From positions 1-64,000 of the forward strand of contig NZ_FOTK01000009.1 of the NCBI RefSeq assembly GCF_900114535.1: a stretch of 64,000 bases of DNA, written 5' to 3'. This document shows positions 1-8,618 of this stretch, one piece after another. The notes below the pieces were generated by a model that saw only the letters and a list, made by a program, of their open reading frames with translations, searched no databases and had not been told where the DNA came from. The first letter of the stretch is position 1; each line of letters begins with the position of its first letter. This DNA is from Methylobacterium pseudosasicola (GTDB lineage: Bacteria; Pseudomonadota; Alphaproteobacteria; Rhizobiales; Beijerinckiaceae). Both the position numbers and the translations under genes were made by a program.

Positions 1-1
1 C

Positions 2-316
2 CCACCCGTGCGCAACGGTCGGCGGGGCCGGCCGCGACACCGCCCGGACAAACTGCACGCCGACAAAGCCTACGACGCTGAACCGCGCCGACACGAGTGC
101 CGGGCGCGTGGGATTGTACCGCGCATCGCACGCCGCGGCATCGAGAGCAGCGAGAGGCTAGGCCGGCATCGGTGGGTGGTGGAGCGCACGCACGCTTGGT
201 TCAATCGCTTCCGTCGGCTGCCCGTGCGCTACGAGCGACGTGCAGACATCTACGAAGCCTTCACCAGCCTCGCTGCCAGCCTCATCACACTCAACCAGAT
301 CAGACGGTTCTGTTAG
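2..316 (+). mobile_element. IS5-family transposase, C-terminal fragment cut by the window edge
   Basis: The reading frame is open from the first bases and encodes the C-terminal part of a DDE transposase: a DKAYD motif near the start, then a GI..RIARRGIES stretch and RW.VERTHAWFNRFRRL, the E-containing C-terminal signature of IS5-type (IS427-like) enzymes. The frame ends ..LNQIRRFC. The catalytic Asp of DKAYD and the Glu of VERTHAW are visible; the first Asp would lie upstream. In this family the transposase is often made by frameshifting between two frames, so the fragment may be an orfB. Whether the element is intact cannot be decided here. Confidence 0.85.
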
Positions 317-330
317 GCGCTCTTAAAAAC

Positions 331-2649
331 TCACCAGCGGTAGCCGAGGCTGGCGATGACAGTCCGGCCGTTCCCGTAGAAGCAGCCGCCCGCCGCGAAG
401 CAGGAGGCGAGGTAGGTCCGGTCGAACAGGTTCGCGGCGTTGACCGAGACCTGCCAGCCCGCTAGCCCCGGATCAGCGGCGCCGAGATCGTAGCGGATCG
501 CGGCATCGAAGAGCGTGGCGTCGGGTACGGAAAAACTGTTGGCCGGATCGCCGGCGCTCCGGCCGATGGCGCGGATCCCGCCGGCGAGGCTGAGGCCCGC
601 GAGCGGCCCGCCCGGGAACCGATAATTCGCCCAGAGCGACACCAGCTGGTCGGGCACGGCGACGAAGCGCTTGCCGACGAGCGCCAGGTTGCTGTCCCGG
701 CGCACGGTGGTGTCGAGGTAGGTATAGGCGCCGATCAGATCGAGGCTGTCAGACAGGGTCGCGCGGGCCTCGAACTCGATACCGCGCGAGCGCACCGCGC
801 CGGTCTGGACGCTGTAGAAGGGGTGGGCCGAGTCGGCGGTGGCGACGTTGTCCTGGGTGATGTCGAAGGCCGAGACGGCGACGAAGCTTTCCAGACCGGG
901 GGGCTGATACTTCACCCCGGCCTCGGTCTGCCGCGCATGGGTCGGCTTGAACGGGGCGCCCGAGAAGCCGGTGCCCAGCGTCGGCTCGAACGACGTCGCG
1001 TAGCTCGCATACGGCGCAAGGCCGCTGTCGAACAGGTAGACCGCGCCGACCCGGCCGGTGAAGGCCTGGTCGTCCTGGGTGGATGTCCGCGCCGCCGAAC
1101 GGGTGGTGGTATCGAGCAGGGACCAGTCCTGCCTTCCCCCGATCGTGACGACCCAGTTGTCCAGGCGCATCTGGTCCTGGGCGTAGAGTCCGACGCGGCT
1201 CCAGTCCTGATGGGTGCGCGGGACGGCAGGCGGACGCGCGAAGGGTCGGCCGTAGACCGGCGCGGCAAAGTCGATCGCCGGCACCGGGCCGAAGCCCGAG
1301 GCGTTCACGTCCGCCCGGGAGCCCTGATAGCCGAGCCCGAGCAGGAGTGTATGGCCGATCGGTCCGGTGGCGAAGTCGGCCTGCACCTGGTTTTCCAGGG
1401 ACACGCCATCGACCGCCTCCCGCGACCAGGAGGCCGAGCGTTCGAGCAGGCTCGAAGTCGCGCCGAACGGAGCGAAGTAGTTGATCGCCACGCCTTCGAA
1501 GCGCGTGTCGATATGGGCGTAGCGCAGGTTCTGGCGGACGGCCCAGGTCGCGTCGAAGCGGTGCTCGAAGGCGTAGCCGGCCATGTATTGCTGGCGGTCG
1601 TAAGCATCGAAGCCGGGCTCGCCCGGGAAGAAGCGGCGCCGGATGCGCCCGGCCGGGTTGGGGACCAGGGTCCCCTCAGCCGGCAGCCAACCCGAAAAGT
1701 TGTTGTCCGGGTCGTTCTGGTAGAAGCCGAGCAGGGTGAGGTGCGTGTCCTCGTCCGGCCGCCAGGCCAGCGCCGGCGCCAGCACGAGCCGCTGCTCTCG
1801 GGAAAAGTCGGCCTGGGTGTCGACCCACCGGCCGAGGCCGTTGAGGCGATAGGCCCAGCGGCCGTCCTCGGTGATCGGGCCGCCGAGGTCGAAGGCCGCC
1901 TCGGCGCGGTTGCGATTGCCGGTGGTGAGCGTGACCGCGCGGAAAGGCTGCTCGGTCGGCCGCTTGCTGACCATGGCGATGAGGCCGCCCGGGCTCGCCT
2001 GCCCGTAGAGCACCGAGGCCGGGCCGCGCAGCACCTCGACGCGCTCCAGCACCGCCGGGTCGATGACCTGCGCGGCCCAGTTGCCGCCCTTGACCAGCGG
2101 CAGGCCGTCGAGGATTTGCGGGTTGGTCGCGCCGGCCGCGAACCCGCCGAAGCCGCGCAGGAACACGCTTTCCAGCACGCCGCCGACCCGCGTGTCGGCG
2201 AACACGCCCGGCGTGTAGCGCACGCTGTCGCCGACGCTCCGGGCCGCTTGCTGGTCGATCTGCACCCGGGGAATCACCGACACCGCCTGCGGCACCGTGA
2301 TGAGGGGCGTGTCGGTCTTCGTGCCCGCGGCCGTGACCCGCGCGACGATGCTGGGAACCGGATCCGTCCCGGTGATCCCGCGGCCGCTGACCGTGAGGGC
2401 CGGCAGCACGATCTCCGCGCCGTCGCCGCGGCTGCGCTCGCGGGCGACCTGGTTCCCAGCTGCCGAGTGCCGGGCCGGCGCGTCGCCCGAAGGCGCGTCG
2501 ATCGGCGGCTGCGGCTCCGCGCGAAGGTGGGCCGGGGCGAGGCACAGGATCAGTGCCAGCACCGCGCCGCTCGTCCCCTTGCTCAGGCCCGAAGGCCGCA
2601 GCCGGTCGAACATGGCGGGGGCGAGCGCTTGCAGCGGGTGCGGAGACAT
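331..2649 (-). CDS. TonB-dependent siderophore-type outer-membrane receptor
   Basis: A 772-residue protein, the usual size for FhuA/FpvA-like receptors that import ferric siderophores through the outer membrane using TonB energy. Residues about 1-45 form a signal peptide with an Ala-rich hydrophobic core. The plug domain (about 110-235) contains TPLITVPQAVSVI, the TPGVFADTR region, and RVEVLRGPASVLYGQASPGG, which is typical of the family. The rest is a beta-barrel ending in an aromatic residue (..SLGYRW). An N-terminal STN signalling domain is not evident, so it is probably a simple transporter. A GntR-type operator-like box lies about 60 bp upstream. A second in-frame ATG at codon 13 is an alternative start. 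The substrate is unknown. Confidence 0.93.
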   Translation of the reverse strand: MSPHPLQALAPAMFDRLRPSGLSKGTSGAVLALILCLAPAHLRAEPQPPIDAPSGDAPARHSAAGNQVARERSRGDGAEIVLPALTVSGRGITGTDPVPSIVARVTAAGTKTDTPLITVPQAVSVIPRVQIDQQAARSVGDSVRYTPGVFADTRVGGVLESVFLRGFGGFAAGATNPQILDGLPLVKGGNWAAQVIDPAVLERVEVLRGPASVLYGQASPGGLIAMVSKRPTEQPFRAVTLTTGNRNRAEAAFDLGGPITEDGRWAYRLNGLGRWVDTQADFSREQRLVLAPALAWRPDEDTHLTLLGFYQNDPDNNFSGWLPAEGTLVPNPAGRIRRRFFPGEPGFDAYDRQQYMAGYAFEHRFDATWAVRQNLRYAHIDTRFEGVAINYFAPFGATSSLLERSASWSREAVDGVSLENQVQADFATGPIGHTLLLGLGYQGSRADVNASGFGPVPAIDFAAPVYGRPFARPPAVPRTHQDWSRVGLYAQDQMRLDNWVVTIGGRQDWSLLDTTTRSAARTSTQDDQAFTGRVGAVYLFDSGLAPYASYATSFEPTLGTGFSGAPFKPTHARQTEAGVKYQPPGLESFVAVSAFDITQDNVATADSAHPFYSVQTGAVRSRGIEFEARATLSDSLDLIGAYTYLDTTVRRDSNLALVGKRFVAVPDQLVSLWANYRFPGGPLAGLSLAGGIRAIGRSAGDPANSFSVPDATLFDAAIRYDLGAADPGLAGWQVSVNAANLFDRTYLASCFAAGGCFYGNGRTVIASLGYRW

Positions 2650-2709
2650 CGGCCGGCTCCTGTCTGGGGAGCCCAGCGCTACGGCGATTGCCCGCCTCCG
2701 TCAATAAAG

Positions 2710-2724
2710 GTAGGATGATTGGAT
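2710..2724. promoter_or_regulatory. Degenerate copy of the GntR-type operator box
   Basis: GTAGGATGATTGGAT shares its left half exactly with the palindrome at 3965-3979, and the run AAAGGTAGGATGAT is identical at both places. The right half is degenerate. It sits between the divergent receptor gene and the small gene at 2763, so either could be controlled. Assigning it to the GntR-type regulator is inference. Confidence 0.5.
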
Positions 2725-2762
2725 GAAACTATCTTCTAGCACCATTCCAAGGCGTTGAGTTC

Positions 2763-3164
2763 ATGGACCGCGAGCCGTTCACCCTCCACGATGTCTCGAC
2801 CTTCCCCATTGTCCGGTTACGGAATGAGGCGGCGTCCTCGCCGGGCTACGCCCTCGCCTGGTGCGCGGAGATGGATCGGCTTCTGGCAAGCCAAACACCC
2901 TTCGCGCTCATCTACCCGACTCGCCGGACCGACGAGCCGCATGACGATCGGGTCGCCCGGGGTCTCTGGCTGAAGCGGAACAAAGAGGCCTTGGCGGCGC
3001 GTTGCCGGGCCTTGATCGTGGTCGAGCCCGACTCGGATCGACGCCAGGCGCTGGAGGCGGCCTTTCCGAGCCTCGTCCGCGCATTCGGCACGCCCCAGGC
3101 CGCCTGTGCCAGCGATCGGGACGCTGTCTTGCTCGCCAGGCAGGCCTTGGAGGCGGAGGGCTGA
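2763..3164 (+). CDS. Hypothetical protein, 133 aa
   Basis: A soluble 133-residue protein with no family I recognise. It has no signal peptide or membrane segment. It contains an acidic/aromatic N-terminal half, a segment reading TPFALIYPTRR, and an Ala/Arg-rich C-terminal helix-like half with a VVEPDSDRR motif. It is transcribed divergently from the siderophore-type receptor and convergently to the GntR-type regulator; its upstream region carries the half operator box at 2710-2724. Third-codon GC is high and even, which supports coding. A role linked to the receptor is suggested only by position. Confidence 0.65.
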   Translation: MDREPFTLHDVSTFPIVRLRNEAASSPGYALAWCAEMDRLLASQTPFALIYPTRRTDEPHDDRVARGLWLKRNKEALAARCRALIVVEPDSDRRQALEAAFPSLVRAFGTPQAACASDRDAVLLARQALEAEG

Positions 3165-3175
3165 ACGGAGCCCGA

Positions 3176-3892
3176 TCAGCTATCGGATGAAGCGGGTATT
3201 TCGACGCTCCCGAGCGCGTCGAGGATCGGGCCGATGATCGCCCGGGCGGCCTCCGCGGCGCCAGGCTCGTCCCGGTCCCGGATCGCGTCGACCAGACGGC
3301 GATGGGCCGCGAGGTCCGGCTCGGGCAAGGCCCGATCGGCGAGCGCCGCGCTCGTGCTGCTGTGCAACGACAGGGCGAAGTAACGGTAGAGCTCCGCGAG
3401 GGCGGCGTTGTCGCCGCATTGCGCCACCGCGATGTGAAAGGCGATATCGCGCTCGATGAAGCCAGCGAGATCGCCGTCTTGCGGACGCTCCCCACGCGCG
3501 TCCAGCAGGGCGTCGAGCCGCGGAAGGTCGTCATCGCTCCGCCGGGCCGCAGCCCGGCGAGCCGCCTCGGTTTCGAGGAGCGCCCGCAGCTCGAAATGGT
3601 CGCGCAGGCTCGCATGGGTCACCCGGCGCATGATCTCCGCGGGGTCGACGTTCAGCCGGACATAGGTCCCGTCGCCCTGCCGGACCTCCAGCACCTTGGC
3701 ATGCGAGAGCACCCGCACGGCCTCCCGCACGGTGTTCCGCCCGACCTGCAGCATCTCGGCGAGTTCCGCCTCCTTCGGGATGCGGGCGCCGATCTTCCAC
3801 TGGCCGCTCTCGATCTGCGTGCGGATGAGGTCGATGGTCGAATCGACCAGGGAGCGTCGCGGGATCTGGGGAAGGGACGGGATGGTCGCCAT
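3176..3892 (-). CDS. GntR-family transcriptional regulator (FadR/FCD type)
   Basis: A 238-residue DNA-binding regulator. Residues about 10-80 are a winged helix-turn-helix with the family signature: RIPKEAELAEMLQVGRNTVREAVRVL followed in sequence by a QGDGTYV wing (split here for length). Residues about 95-230 match the all-helical FCD ligand-binding domain: RALLETEAARRAA, a D/H-containing core with ERDIAFHIAVAQ, and AHRRLVDAIRDRD. FCD domains commonly bind metal and small carboxylates. The gene is divergent from the FUSC efflux operon, and two palindromic 15-mers lie between them. Autoregulation plus control of the pump is the likely arrangement. The effector is unknown. Confidence 0.93.
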   Translation of the reverse strand: MATIPSLPQIPRRSLVDSTIDLIRTQIESGQWKIGARIPKEAELAEMLQVGRNTVREAVRVLSHAKVLEVRQGDGTYVRLNVDPAEIMRRVTHASLRDHFELRALLETEAARRAAARRSDDDLPRLDALLDARGERPQDGDLAGFIERDIAFHIAVAQCGDNAALAELYRYFALSLHSSTSAALADRALPEPDLAAHRRLVDAIRDRDEPGAAEAARAIIGPILDALGSVEIPASSDS

Positions 3893-3913
3893 GCCGGTCT
3901 CATCGGGCGGGAA

Positions 3914-3928
3914 GCAGGATCATCCTAC
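3914..3928. promoter_or_regulatory. Palindromic operator box, gntR side
   Basis: GCAGGATCATCCTAC is an odd-centred 15-bp palindrome with one mismatched pair. It lies 22 bp upstream of the gntR start codon and shares the AGGAT-n-ATCCT core with 3965-3979. Its centre is 51 bp from that of the second box, roughly five helical turns. Confidence 0.7.
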
Positions 3929-3964
3929 CTCTCGGCGCGGCGATTGACGACGGCTGGGGAAAAG

Positions 3965-3979
3965 GTAGGATGATCCTAC
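3965..3979. promoter_or_regulatory. Palindromic operator box, efflux-operon side
   Basis: GTAGGATGATCCTAC is a perfect inverted repeat around one central base. It lies about 97 bp upstream of the proposed FUSC start codon. The size and odd symmetry fit a dimeric GntR/FadR-type repressor site. Confidence 0.72.
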
Positions 3980-4075
3980 TTATCGCGTCGCGAGCAGGCC
4001 AGCTATGGGTCTCCCACACATGCGTTCCGGACCCGCGCACGCAAGCATCGCGGCCGACCGGCCGTTCGCCACCGC

Positions 4076-6145
4076 ATGACCGGCCCCGCCGCCAGCCCAT
4101 CGCCGCGTGCCGCAATTCTTCGGCGCAGCGTCTGCACGCGCCTCCTCGCCATCGACGTCCTGACGCCTCGGGGCGGCTACGTCGCGCGCTCGACCGGCGC
4201 CGCGCTTCTCGCCCTCGGCGTCGCGTTCGGCCTGCACCTCGAGACGCCCTACTCGGCGGCCTCGACGGTCCTGCTGGTCGCCAACGCCAACCAGGGCGCG
4301 GTTCTCGCCAAGGGTGGATGGCGCCTCGTCGGCACGGTGATCGGCGGCGTGGCCGCGCTCGCCCTCATGGGCCTGTTCATCCAGACACCCATCCTGTTCA
4401 TCCTCGGTTTCGCGCTCTGGCTCGGCCTCTGCACCGCCGGGGCGACGCTACTCCGCCATTTCCGGGCGTCCGGCGCGGCCGTGGCCGGCTATACGATCGG
4501 CCTCGCCACCTATGGCGCGCTGGAAGCGCCCGAGCGGGAGCTGGATGCGGTGCTCGGCCGGACGGCGACCGTGGCGGTGGGCGTGGTCTGCCTCGGGGTG
4601 GTGGCGGCCCTGTTCAGCCGGCGGGCCACGCGCACCGCCCTCGACACGGCTCTGATCGGGCAGTTCGGCACGGTCGCCGGCCTCGCCCTGGAGCGGTTGC
4701 GCAGCGAAGAGCCGGGGCATGGGCTGCCGACCGCGGCTCAGATCGCCGGCTTGTTCGCGATCGACGACCTGCTGGAACTGAGCCGAGCCGAATCCCCGGA
4801 CCTGGCGGGGCGTGAAGGCGCGGTGCGTGCCACCATGGCCGCCCTGTTCGGCGCGCTGCTGGGCGCGTCGGACCTGTGCGCCGTCGATCCGCAAGCGCCC
4901 CGGGATTGCGTCGCGGCGCACCGGGATGTCGTCGCCGAACTGCCGCGGATCCTGGCCCTGATCGAGGCTCGGCGCTTCGCTGACGCGCTCGACCGGATCA
5001 CCGGGTTGCGCGGTGCCCTGCAGGCGTACGCACACCGCGCCGAAGCCGCGGAGACCGGAACCGCCGCCTCGTTGATCGCCCTCGACCGGCTCGTCGCGTT
5101 CGTCGCGGATTACGAATCGGCCCTGTCCGGGATGGCACGCCTGCATGGGAGCCGCCCGATGCCGGCGCGGGCGTTCCGGTTCCATCGGGACTGGCGGGCG
5201 GCGACCGAGAACGGCTTGCGCGCCGCGCTGGCGATCCTGCTCGCGGGCGCCTTCGGGATCGCGACCGGCTGGAACGACTGGTCGCTCCTGCTGCTCATCC
5301 TCGCACCCTATTCGGTCCTGCTCGCCATGACCGGCAATCCGGCCGCGGGCGCCGTCGCGTTCATCCACGGTACGATCGTGGCCGTGCCGGCGGCCTTCGT
5401 CTGCGCCTTCGGCCTGATGCCCGGCGTGCAAGGTTTCCCGCTGCTGATCGCAGTGATCGCGCCGTTCTGGATGGCGGGCCTCTACGCCACCACCGTGCCG
5501 CGCCGCGCGCCGGCCGGGCTCGCCTACCTGGTCGCGTTCAACACCCTCGTCGGCGCGACCAACCCGATGGTGTTCAGCGTGCCGGCCTTCCTGAACCAGG
5601 CGTTCGGCTGGGTGGCGGCTGTCTTCGTGACGCTTCTGGTCTTCCGCCTGCTCCTCCCGCACGATCCAAGGCGGCAGGCGCGGCGCATCCAGGCGGCTCT
5701 GCGCCGCGACGCGCTGGCGCGCCTGCATTCGGACCCGCCCGAGCCTCGGCACGTCTGGGAGCATCTCCAGCACCACCGGCTGGCCCGCATCGCCCTGAGC
5801 CTCAGGGTCGATCCGGCCGCGGCGGCGGCGATGACGGCGGACGGGATCGCGGCCGTGCAGGTCGGGCGCGCGGCGATCCGGGCCCGCGCCGCAGCCTGGC
5901 ACGCCACAGCACCGGCGCTCCTGCGCACGATCACCCTGCAAGCCCTGGCCGACGCCGCTCGGTCGCCGCGACAGGCGCGCGACATCCTCGCGGCGGCGGC
6001 CGCCGAGATCGCCGCGCGGTCGATCGAGGATCCTCGTGCGTGGCCGGCGGCCCATCGGGTCGCCACCTGCCTGACCGACATGGCGATGCGGCTCGAAGCC
6101 CATCCGGACTGGTCCGTCGGCCGGCACCCGAGCGCCCCATGCTGA
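4076..6145 (+). CDS. FUSC-family inner-membrane efflux protein (AaeB-like)
   Basis: A 689-residue protein of the fusaric-acid-resistance / aromatic-acid-exporter family, which forms the inner-membrane part of pumps for aromatic carboxylic acids or similar compounds. Two membrane clusters flank soluble parts: residues about 33-175 (starting GGYVARSTGAALLALG) and about 378-525 (starting NGLRAALAILLAGAF, with RRAPAGLAYLVAFNTLVG near the end). Soluble regions occupy about 180-375 and 530-689. It is followed by a DUF1656 protein (overlapping ATGCTGA) and an HlyD adaptor, the standard trio. The substrate is unknown. The 5' region carries the GntR-type boxes. Confidence 0.92.
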   Translation: MTGPAASPSPRAAILRRSVCTRLLAIDVLTPRGGYVARSTGAALLALGVAFGLHLETPYSAASTVLLVANANQGAVLAKGGWRLVGTVIGGVAALALMGLFIQTPILFILGFALWLGLCTAGATLLRHFRASGAAVAGYTIGLATYGALEAPERELDAVLGRTATVAVGVVCLGVVAALFSRRATRTALDTALIGQFGTVAGLALERLRSEEPGHGLPTAAQIAGLFAIDDLLELSRAESPDLAGREGAVRATMAALFGALLGASDLCAVDPQAPRDCVAAHRDVVAELPRILALIEARRFADALDRITGLRGALQAYAHRAEAAETGTAASLIALDRLVAFVADYESALSGMARLHGSRPMPARAFRFHRDWRAATENGLRAALAILLAGAFGIATGWNDWSLLLLILAPYSVLLAMTGNPAAGAVAFIHGTIVAVPAAFVCAFGLMPGVQGFPLLIAVIAPFWMAGLYATTVPRRAPAGLAYLVAFNTLVGATNPMVFSVPAFLNQAFGWVAAVFVTLLVFRLLLPHDPRRQARRIQAALRRDALARLHSDPPEPRHVWEHLQHHRLARIALSLRVDPAAAAAMTADGIAAVQVGRAAIRARAAAWHATAPALLRTITLQALADAARSPRQARDILAAAAAEIAARSIEDPRAWPAAHRVATCLTDMAMRLEAHPDWSVGRHPSAPC

Positions 6146-6333
6146 GCGAGGTCGCCATCGGGGACGTCTACCTGCCGCCCATCCTCATCTACCTCGTCGC
6201 GGCGATCCCGGTCTTCACCGGGCTTCGCGCCGTCCTGGCCCGGACGGGGGTGCTGCGCTTCGCCTGGCATCCCGCGCTCGTGGAGTTCGCGGTGCTGCTC
6301 GCGACGCTGGCGCTCCTCATCCTGTTCGTCTGA
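6139..6333 (+). CDS. DUF1656 small membrane protein (AaeX-like)
   Basis: A 64-residue protein starting MLSEVAIGDVYLPP, the conserved opening of DUF1656, with two hydrophobic segments (about 12-30 and 44-63). Its ATG overlaps the stop codon of the FUSC gene, showing translational coupling. A longer in-frame extension upstream lies inside the FUSC gene and is not expected to be used. Members accompany FUSC/HlyD pumps; their exact job is not established. Confidence 0.9.
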   Translation: MLSEVAIGDVYLPPILIYLVAAIPVFTGLRAVLARTGVLRFAWHPALVEFAVLLATLALLILFV

Positions 6334-6341
6334 GAGCCGCC

Positions 6342-7250
6342 ATGACGCTCCTGAAGCGCCTGCTCCGCCCCTTGCTGACCCTGGCCGTCGTTGCCGCCAC
6401 AATGGTGCTGCTCGTGGGTTTGTGGCGCGCTTACATGCTCGCGCCCTGGACGCGCGACGGGCGGGTCAGCGCCGAGGTGGTGCGGGTCACCCCCGAGGTC
6501 TCGGGGACGGTCGTCGAGGTGCGCGCCATCGACAACCAGTTCGTCCATCGGGGCGACATCCTCTACGTCATCGACCCGCACCGCTTCCGGCTGGCTCTCG
6601 ACGGCGCGCTGGCCGTCGTCCTGGCCAAGCGCGAGGATGCGGCGCTGAAGGCCGCCACCGCGCGCCGGCGCAATCAGCTGGGGCCGGGTGTCGCGGCCCC
6701 GGAAACGATCGAGCTGGCGAACGGCATGGCGGCGATCGCGCAGGCCGATCACGACGCGGCGCGCGCCGCCGCCCATGTCGCGCAGATCAACCTCGATCGC
6801 ACCACAATCCGGGCCCCGGTCGACGGCTACGTCACCAACCTCCGGCTGCGGCCGGGCGATTATGCGACGGCCGGAATCACCCGCGTCTCGGTGATCGATG
6901 CGGAGGGATTCTGGATCACCGCGTATTTCGAGGAGACCAAGCTGTCCCGGATCGCGATCGGCGCCCGCGCCGAGATCCGCCTGATGGGCTTCACACCGCC
7001 CGTCTCCAAGCATGTGGAAAGCATCGGACACGGCATTGCCGACGCCAACGAAAGCCCGGATCATCTCGGCCTGCCGAGCGTCAATCCGGTCTTCACCTGG
7101 GTGCGGCTGGCGCAGCGCATTCCCGTCCGGATCCACATCGACGCGGTGCCGCCGGGGGTGACGCTCGCGGCCGGCATGACCTGCAGCGTGGCCGTCGGCG
7201 AGGCCGCTGGCGAGGGCCGGTTGCTGTCCCGGCTGGATGTCCTGCCGTAA
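6342..7250 (+). CDS. HlyD-family periplasmic adaptor subunit (AaeA/EmrA-like)
   Basis: A 302-residue membrane-fusion protein. It has one N-terminal membrane anchor (about 8-28), then a biotinyl-lipoyl-like half (VRVTPEVSGTVVEVRAIDNQ), a short helical hairpin (about 85-150), the second lipoyl half (TTIRAPVDGYVTNLRLRPGD) and a beta-barrel region ending ..RLDVLP. It starts 8 bp after DUF1656, so the three genes form one operon. It is expected to bridge the FUSC protein to an outer-membrane channel, which is not encoded here. Confidence 0.93.
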   Translation: MTLLKRLLRPLLTLAVVAATMVLLVGLWRAYMLAPWTRDGRVSAEVVRVTPEVSGTVVEVRAIDNQFVHRGDILYVIDPHRFRLALDGALAVVLAKREDAALKAATARRRNQLGPGVAAPETIELANGMAAIAQADHDAARAAAHVAQINLDRTTIRAPVDGYVTNLRLRPGDYATAGITRVSVIDAEGFWITAYFEETKLSRIAIGARAEIRLMGFTPPVSKHVESIGHGIADANESPDHLGLPSVNPVFTWVRLAQRIPVRIHIDAVPPGVTLAAGMTCSVAVGEAAGEGRLLSRLDVLP

Positions 7251-7445
7251 CGACGCCGTCACCGGGCACCGGCAAAGAGCGGACGCGCTGACGACCGGCC
7301 GAGGCCGGATCGCGCACGCGGACGGTTCGCCCTCCGATCGCGGCCATCGTTCTCTTGAAAGCCTGTTCCGTTCGCCATAAAGAACGCACGAACCAGCCGG
7401 CGGTCACACGCGCCGGCCCGATTCCGGCGCAGGAAGGAACAGCCG

Positions 7446-8609
7446 ATGTCCGAGCGACTCGATGCCCGCACGATCGCGGCGACCAACGGGGTGGCCCAGG
7501 ATACGGCCTTCGGGGCCGTGATCGCGCCGATCCATCTGTCGACGACCTTCAAGTTCCCGGCCTTCGAGCAGCCCGGCCCTTACGATTACTCGCGGCTCGG
7601 CAACCCGACCCGCGACCAACTCGCCGACACGATCGCCAAGCTCGAAGGCGGCGCCCGGGCGGTCATGGTGTCGAGTGGCATGGCGGCCCTCGACCTCGCC
7701 CTGTCGAGCCTCTGTCCCGGCGATCTGCTGGTCGCGCCGCATGATTGCTACGGCGGGACGCACCGGCTGCTCAGGCTGCGCGCCGCCCGCGGGCAGTACC
7801 GCGTGATCTTCGTCGACCAGACCGATGCGGCGGCCCTGGCCGCGGCGCTGGCCGAAAAACCCAAGGTCGTGCTGGTCGAGACGCCGAGCAATCCGCTGAT
7901 GCGGGTGGTGGACGTCCGCCGGGTCACCGGTCAAGCCAAGGCGGTCGGGGCGCTGGCTGTGGTCGACAACACCTTCCTGTCGCCGGCGCTGCAGCAGCCG
8001 ATCGCCCTCGGGGCCGATCTCGTCGTCCACTCCACCACGAAATTCCTCAACGGCCATTCGGACGTGATCGGCGGTGCCGTGATCGCTGCGGAGGCCTCGG
8101 TCGGCGACGAGCTCGCCGCTTGGGCGAACACGATCGGGGTCACCGGCTCGCCGCTCGACGCCTACCTGACCCTGCGCGGCATCCGCACTCTGTTCGTCCG
8201 GGTGGAGCGCCAGCAGCAGAATGCCGGGCAGCTCGCGAGCTTCCTGGACGCGCATCCGGCGGTGAGCCGGGTCCATTACCCGGGCCTGCCGTCCCATCCG
8301 GGCCATGCCATCGCCAAGGCCCAGCAGGCCGGGTTCGGCGCCATGCTGAGCTTCGAGCTGGCCGGCGGTCGCGCCGCGGTGAAGACCCTGGTGGAGACGT
8401 TGCGGGTGTTCACGCTGGCCGAGTCGTTGGGCGGCGTCGAAAGCCTGATCGCGCACCCGCCGACCATGACGCATGCCGCGATGGATCCCGAGGCACGGGC
8501 CATCGCGGGCATCACCGACGGGCTGCTGCGCCTGTCGATCGGCCTCGAAGCCGTGGACGATCTTCTGGCCGACCTGTCCCGCGGCCTGGAGGCGGTGACG
8601 CGCGGCTGA
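7446..8609 (+). CDS. metB: Cystathionine gamma-synthase (PLP-dependent Cys/Met metabolism enzyme)
   Basis: A 387-residue PLP enzyme very like E. coli MetB along its whole length. Shared blocks are IAPIHLSTTF, DYSRLGNPTRD, LLVAPHDCYGG, VDNTFLSPALQ, HSTTKFLNGHSDV (PLP lysine K199), and FTLAESLGGVESLIAHP. MetB joins an activated homoserine to cysteine in methionine synthesis. In this family cystathionine gamma-lyase or O-acetylhomoserine sulfhydrylase activity can be hard to separate by sequence; the DCYGG and TMTHA regions favour MetB. The gene appears monocistronic, with an AGGAAGGA-like ribosome site just upstream. No SAM-II riboswitch was recognised in the 195 bp upstream. Confidence 0.9.
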   Translation: MSERLDARTIAATNGVAQDTAFGAVIAPIHLSTTFKFPAFEQPGPYDYSRLGNPTRDQLADTIAKLEGGARAVMVSSGMAALDLALSSLCPGDLLVAPHDCYGGTHRLLRLRAARGQYRVIFVDQTDAAALAAALAEKPKVVLVETPSNPLMRVVDVRRVTGQAKAVGALAVVDNTFLSPALQQPIALGADLVVHSTTKFLNGHSDVIGGAVIAAEASVGDELAAWANTIGVTGSPLDAYLTLRGIRTLFVRVERQQQNAGQLASFLDAHPAVSRVHYPGLPSHPGHAIAKAQQAGFGAMLSFELAGGRAAVKTLVETLRVFTLAESLGGVESLIAHPPTMTHAAMDPEARAIAGITDGLLRLSIGLEAVDDLLADLSRGLEAVTRG

Positions 8610-8618
8610 GCCGGCGGC

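Noticed and set aside
823..2718. Long plus-strand open frame opposite the siderophore receptor gene
   Set aside because: It is Arg/Gly/Ala-rich with no domain and follows the codon phase of the real gene; GC-rich antisense frames of this kind are common shadows.
7251..7445. Possible SAM-II riboswitch upstream of metB
   Set aside because: I looked for the conserved SAM-II helix and loop words and did not find them; a covariance-model search could confirm.
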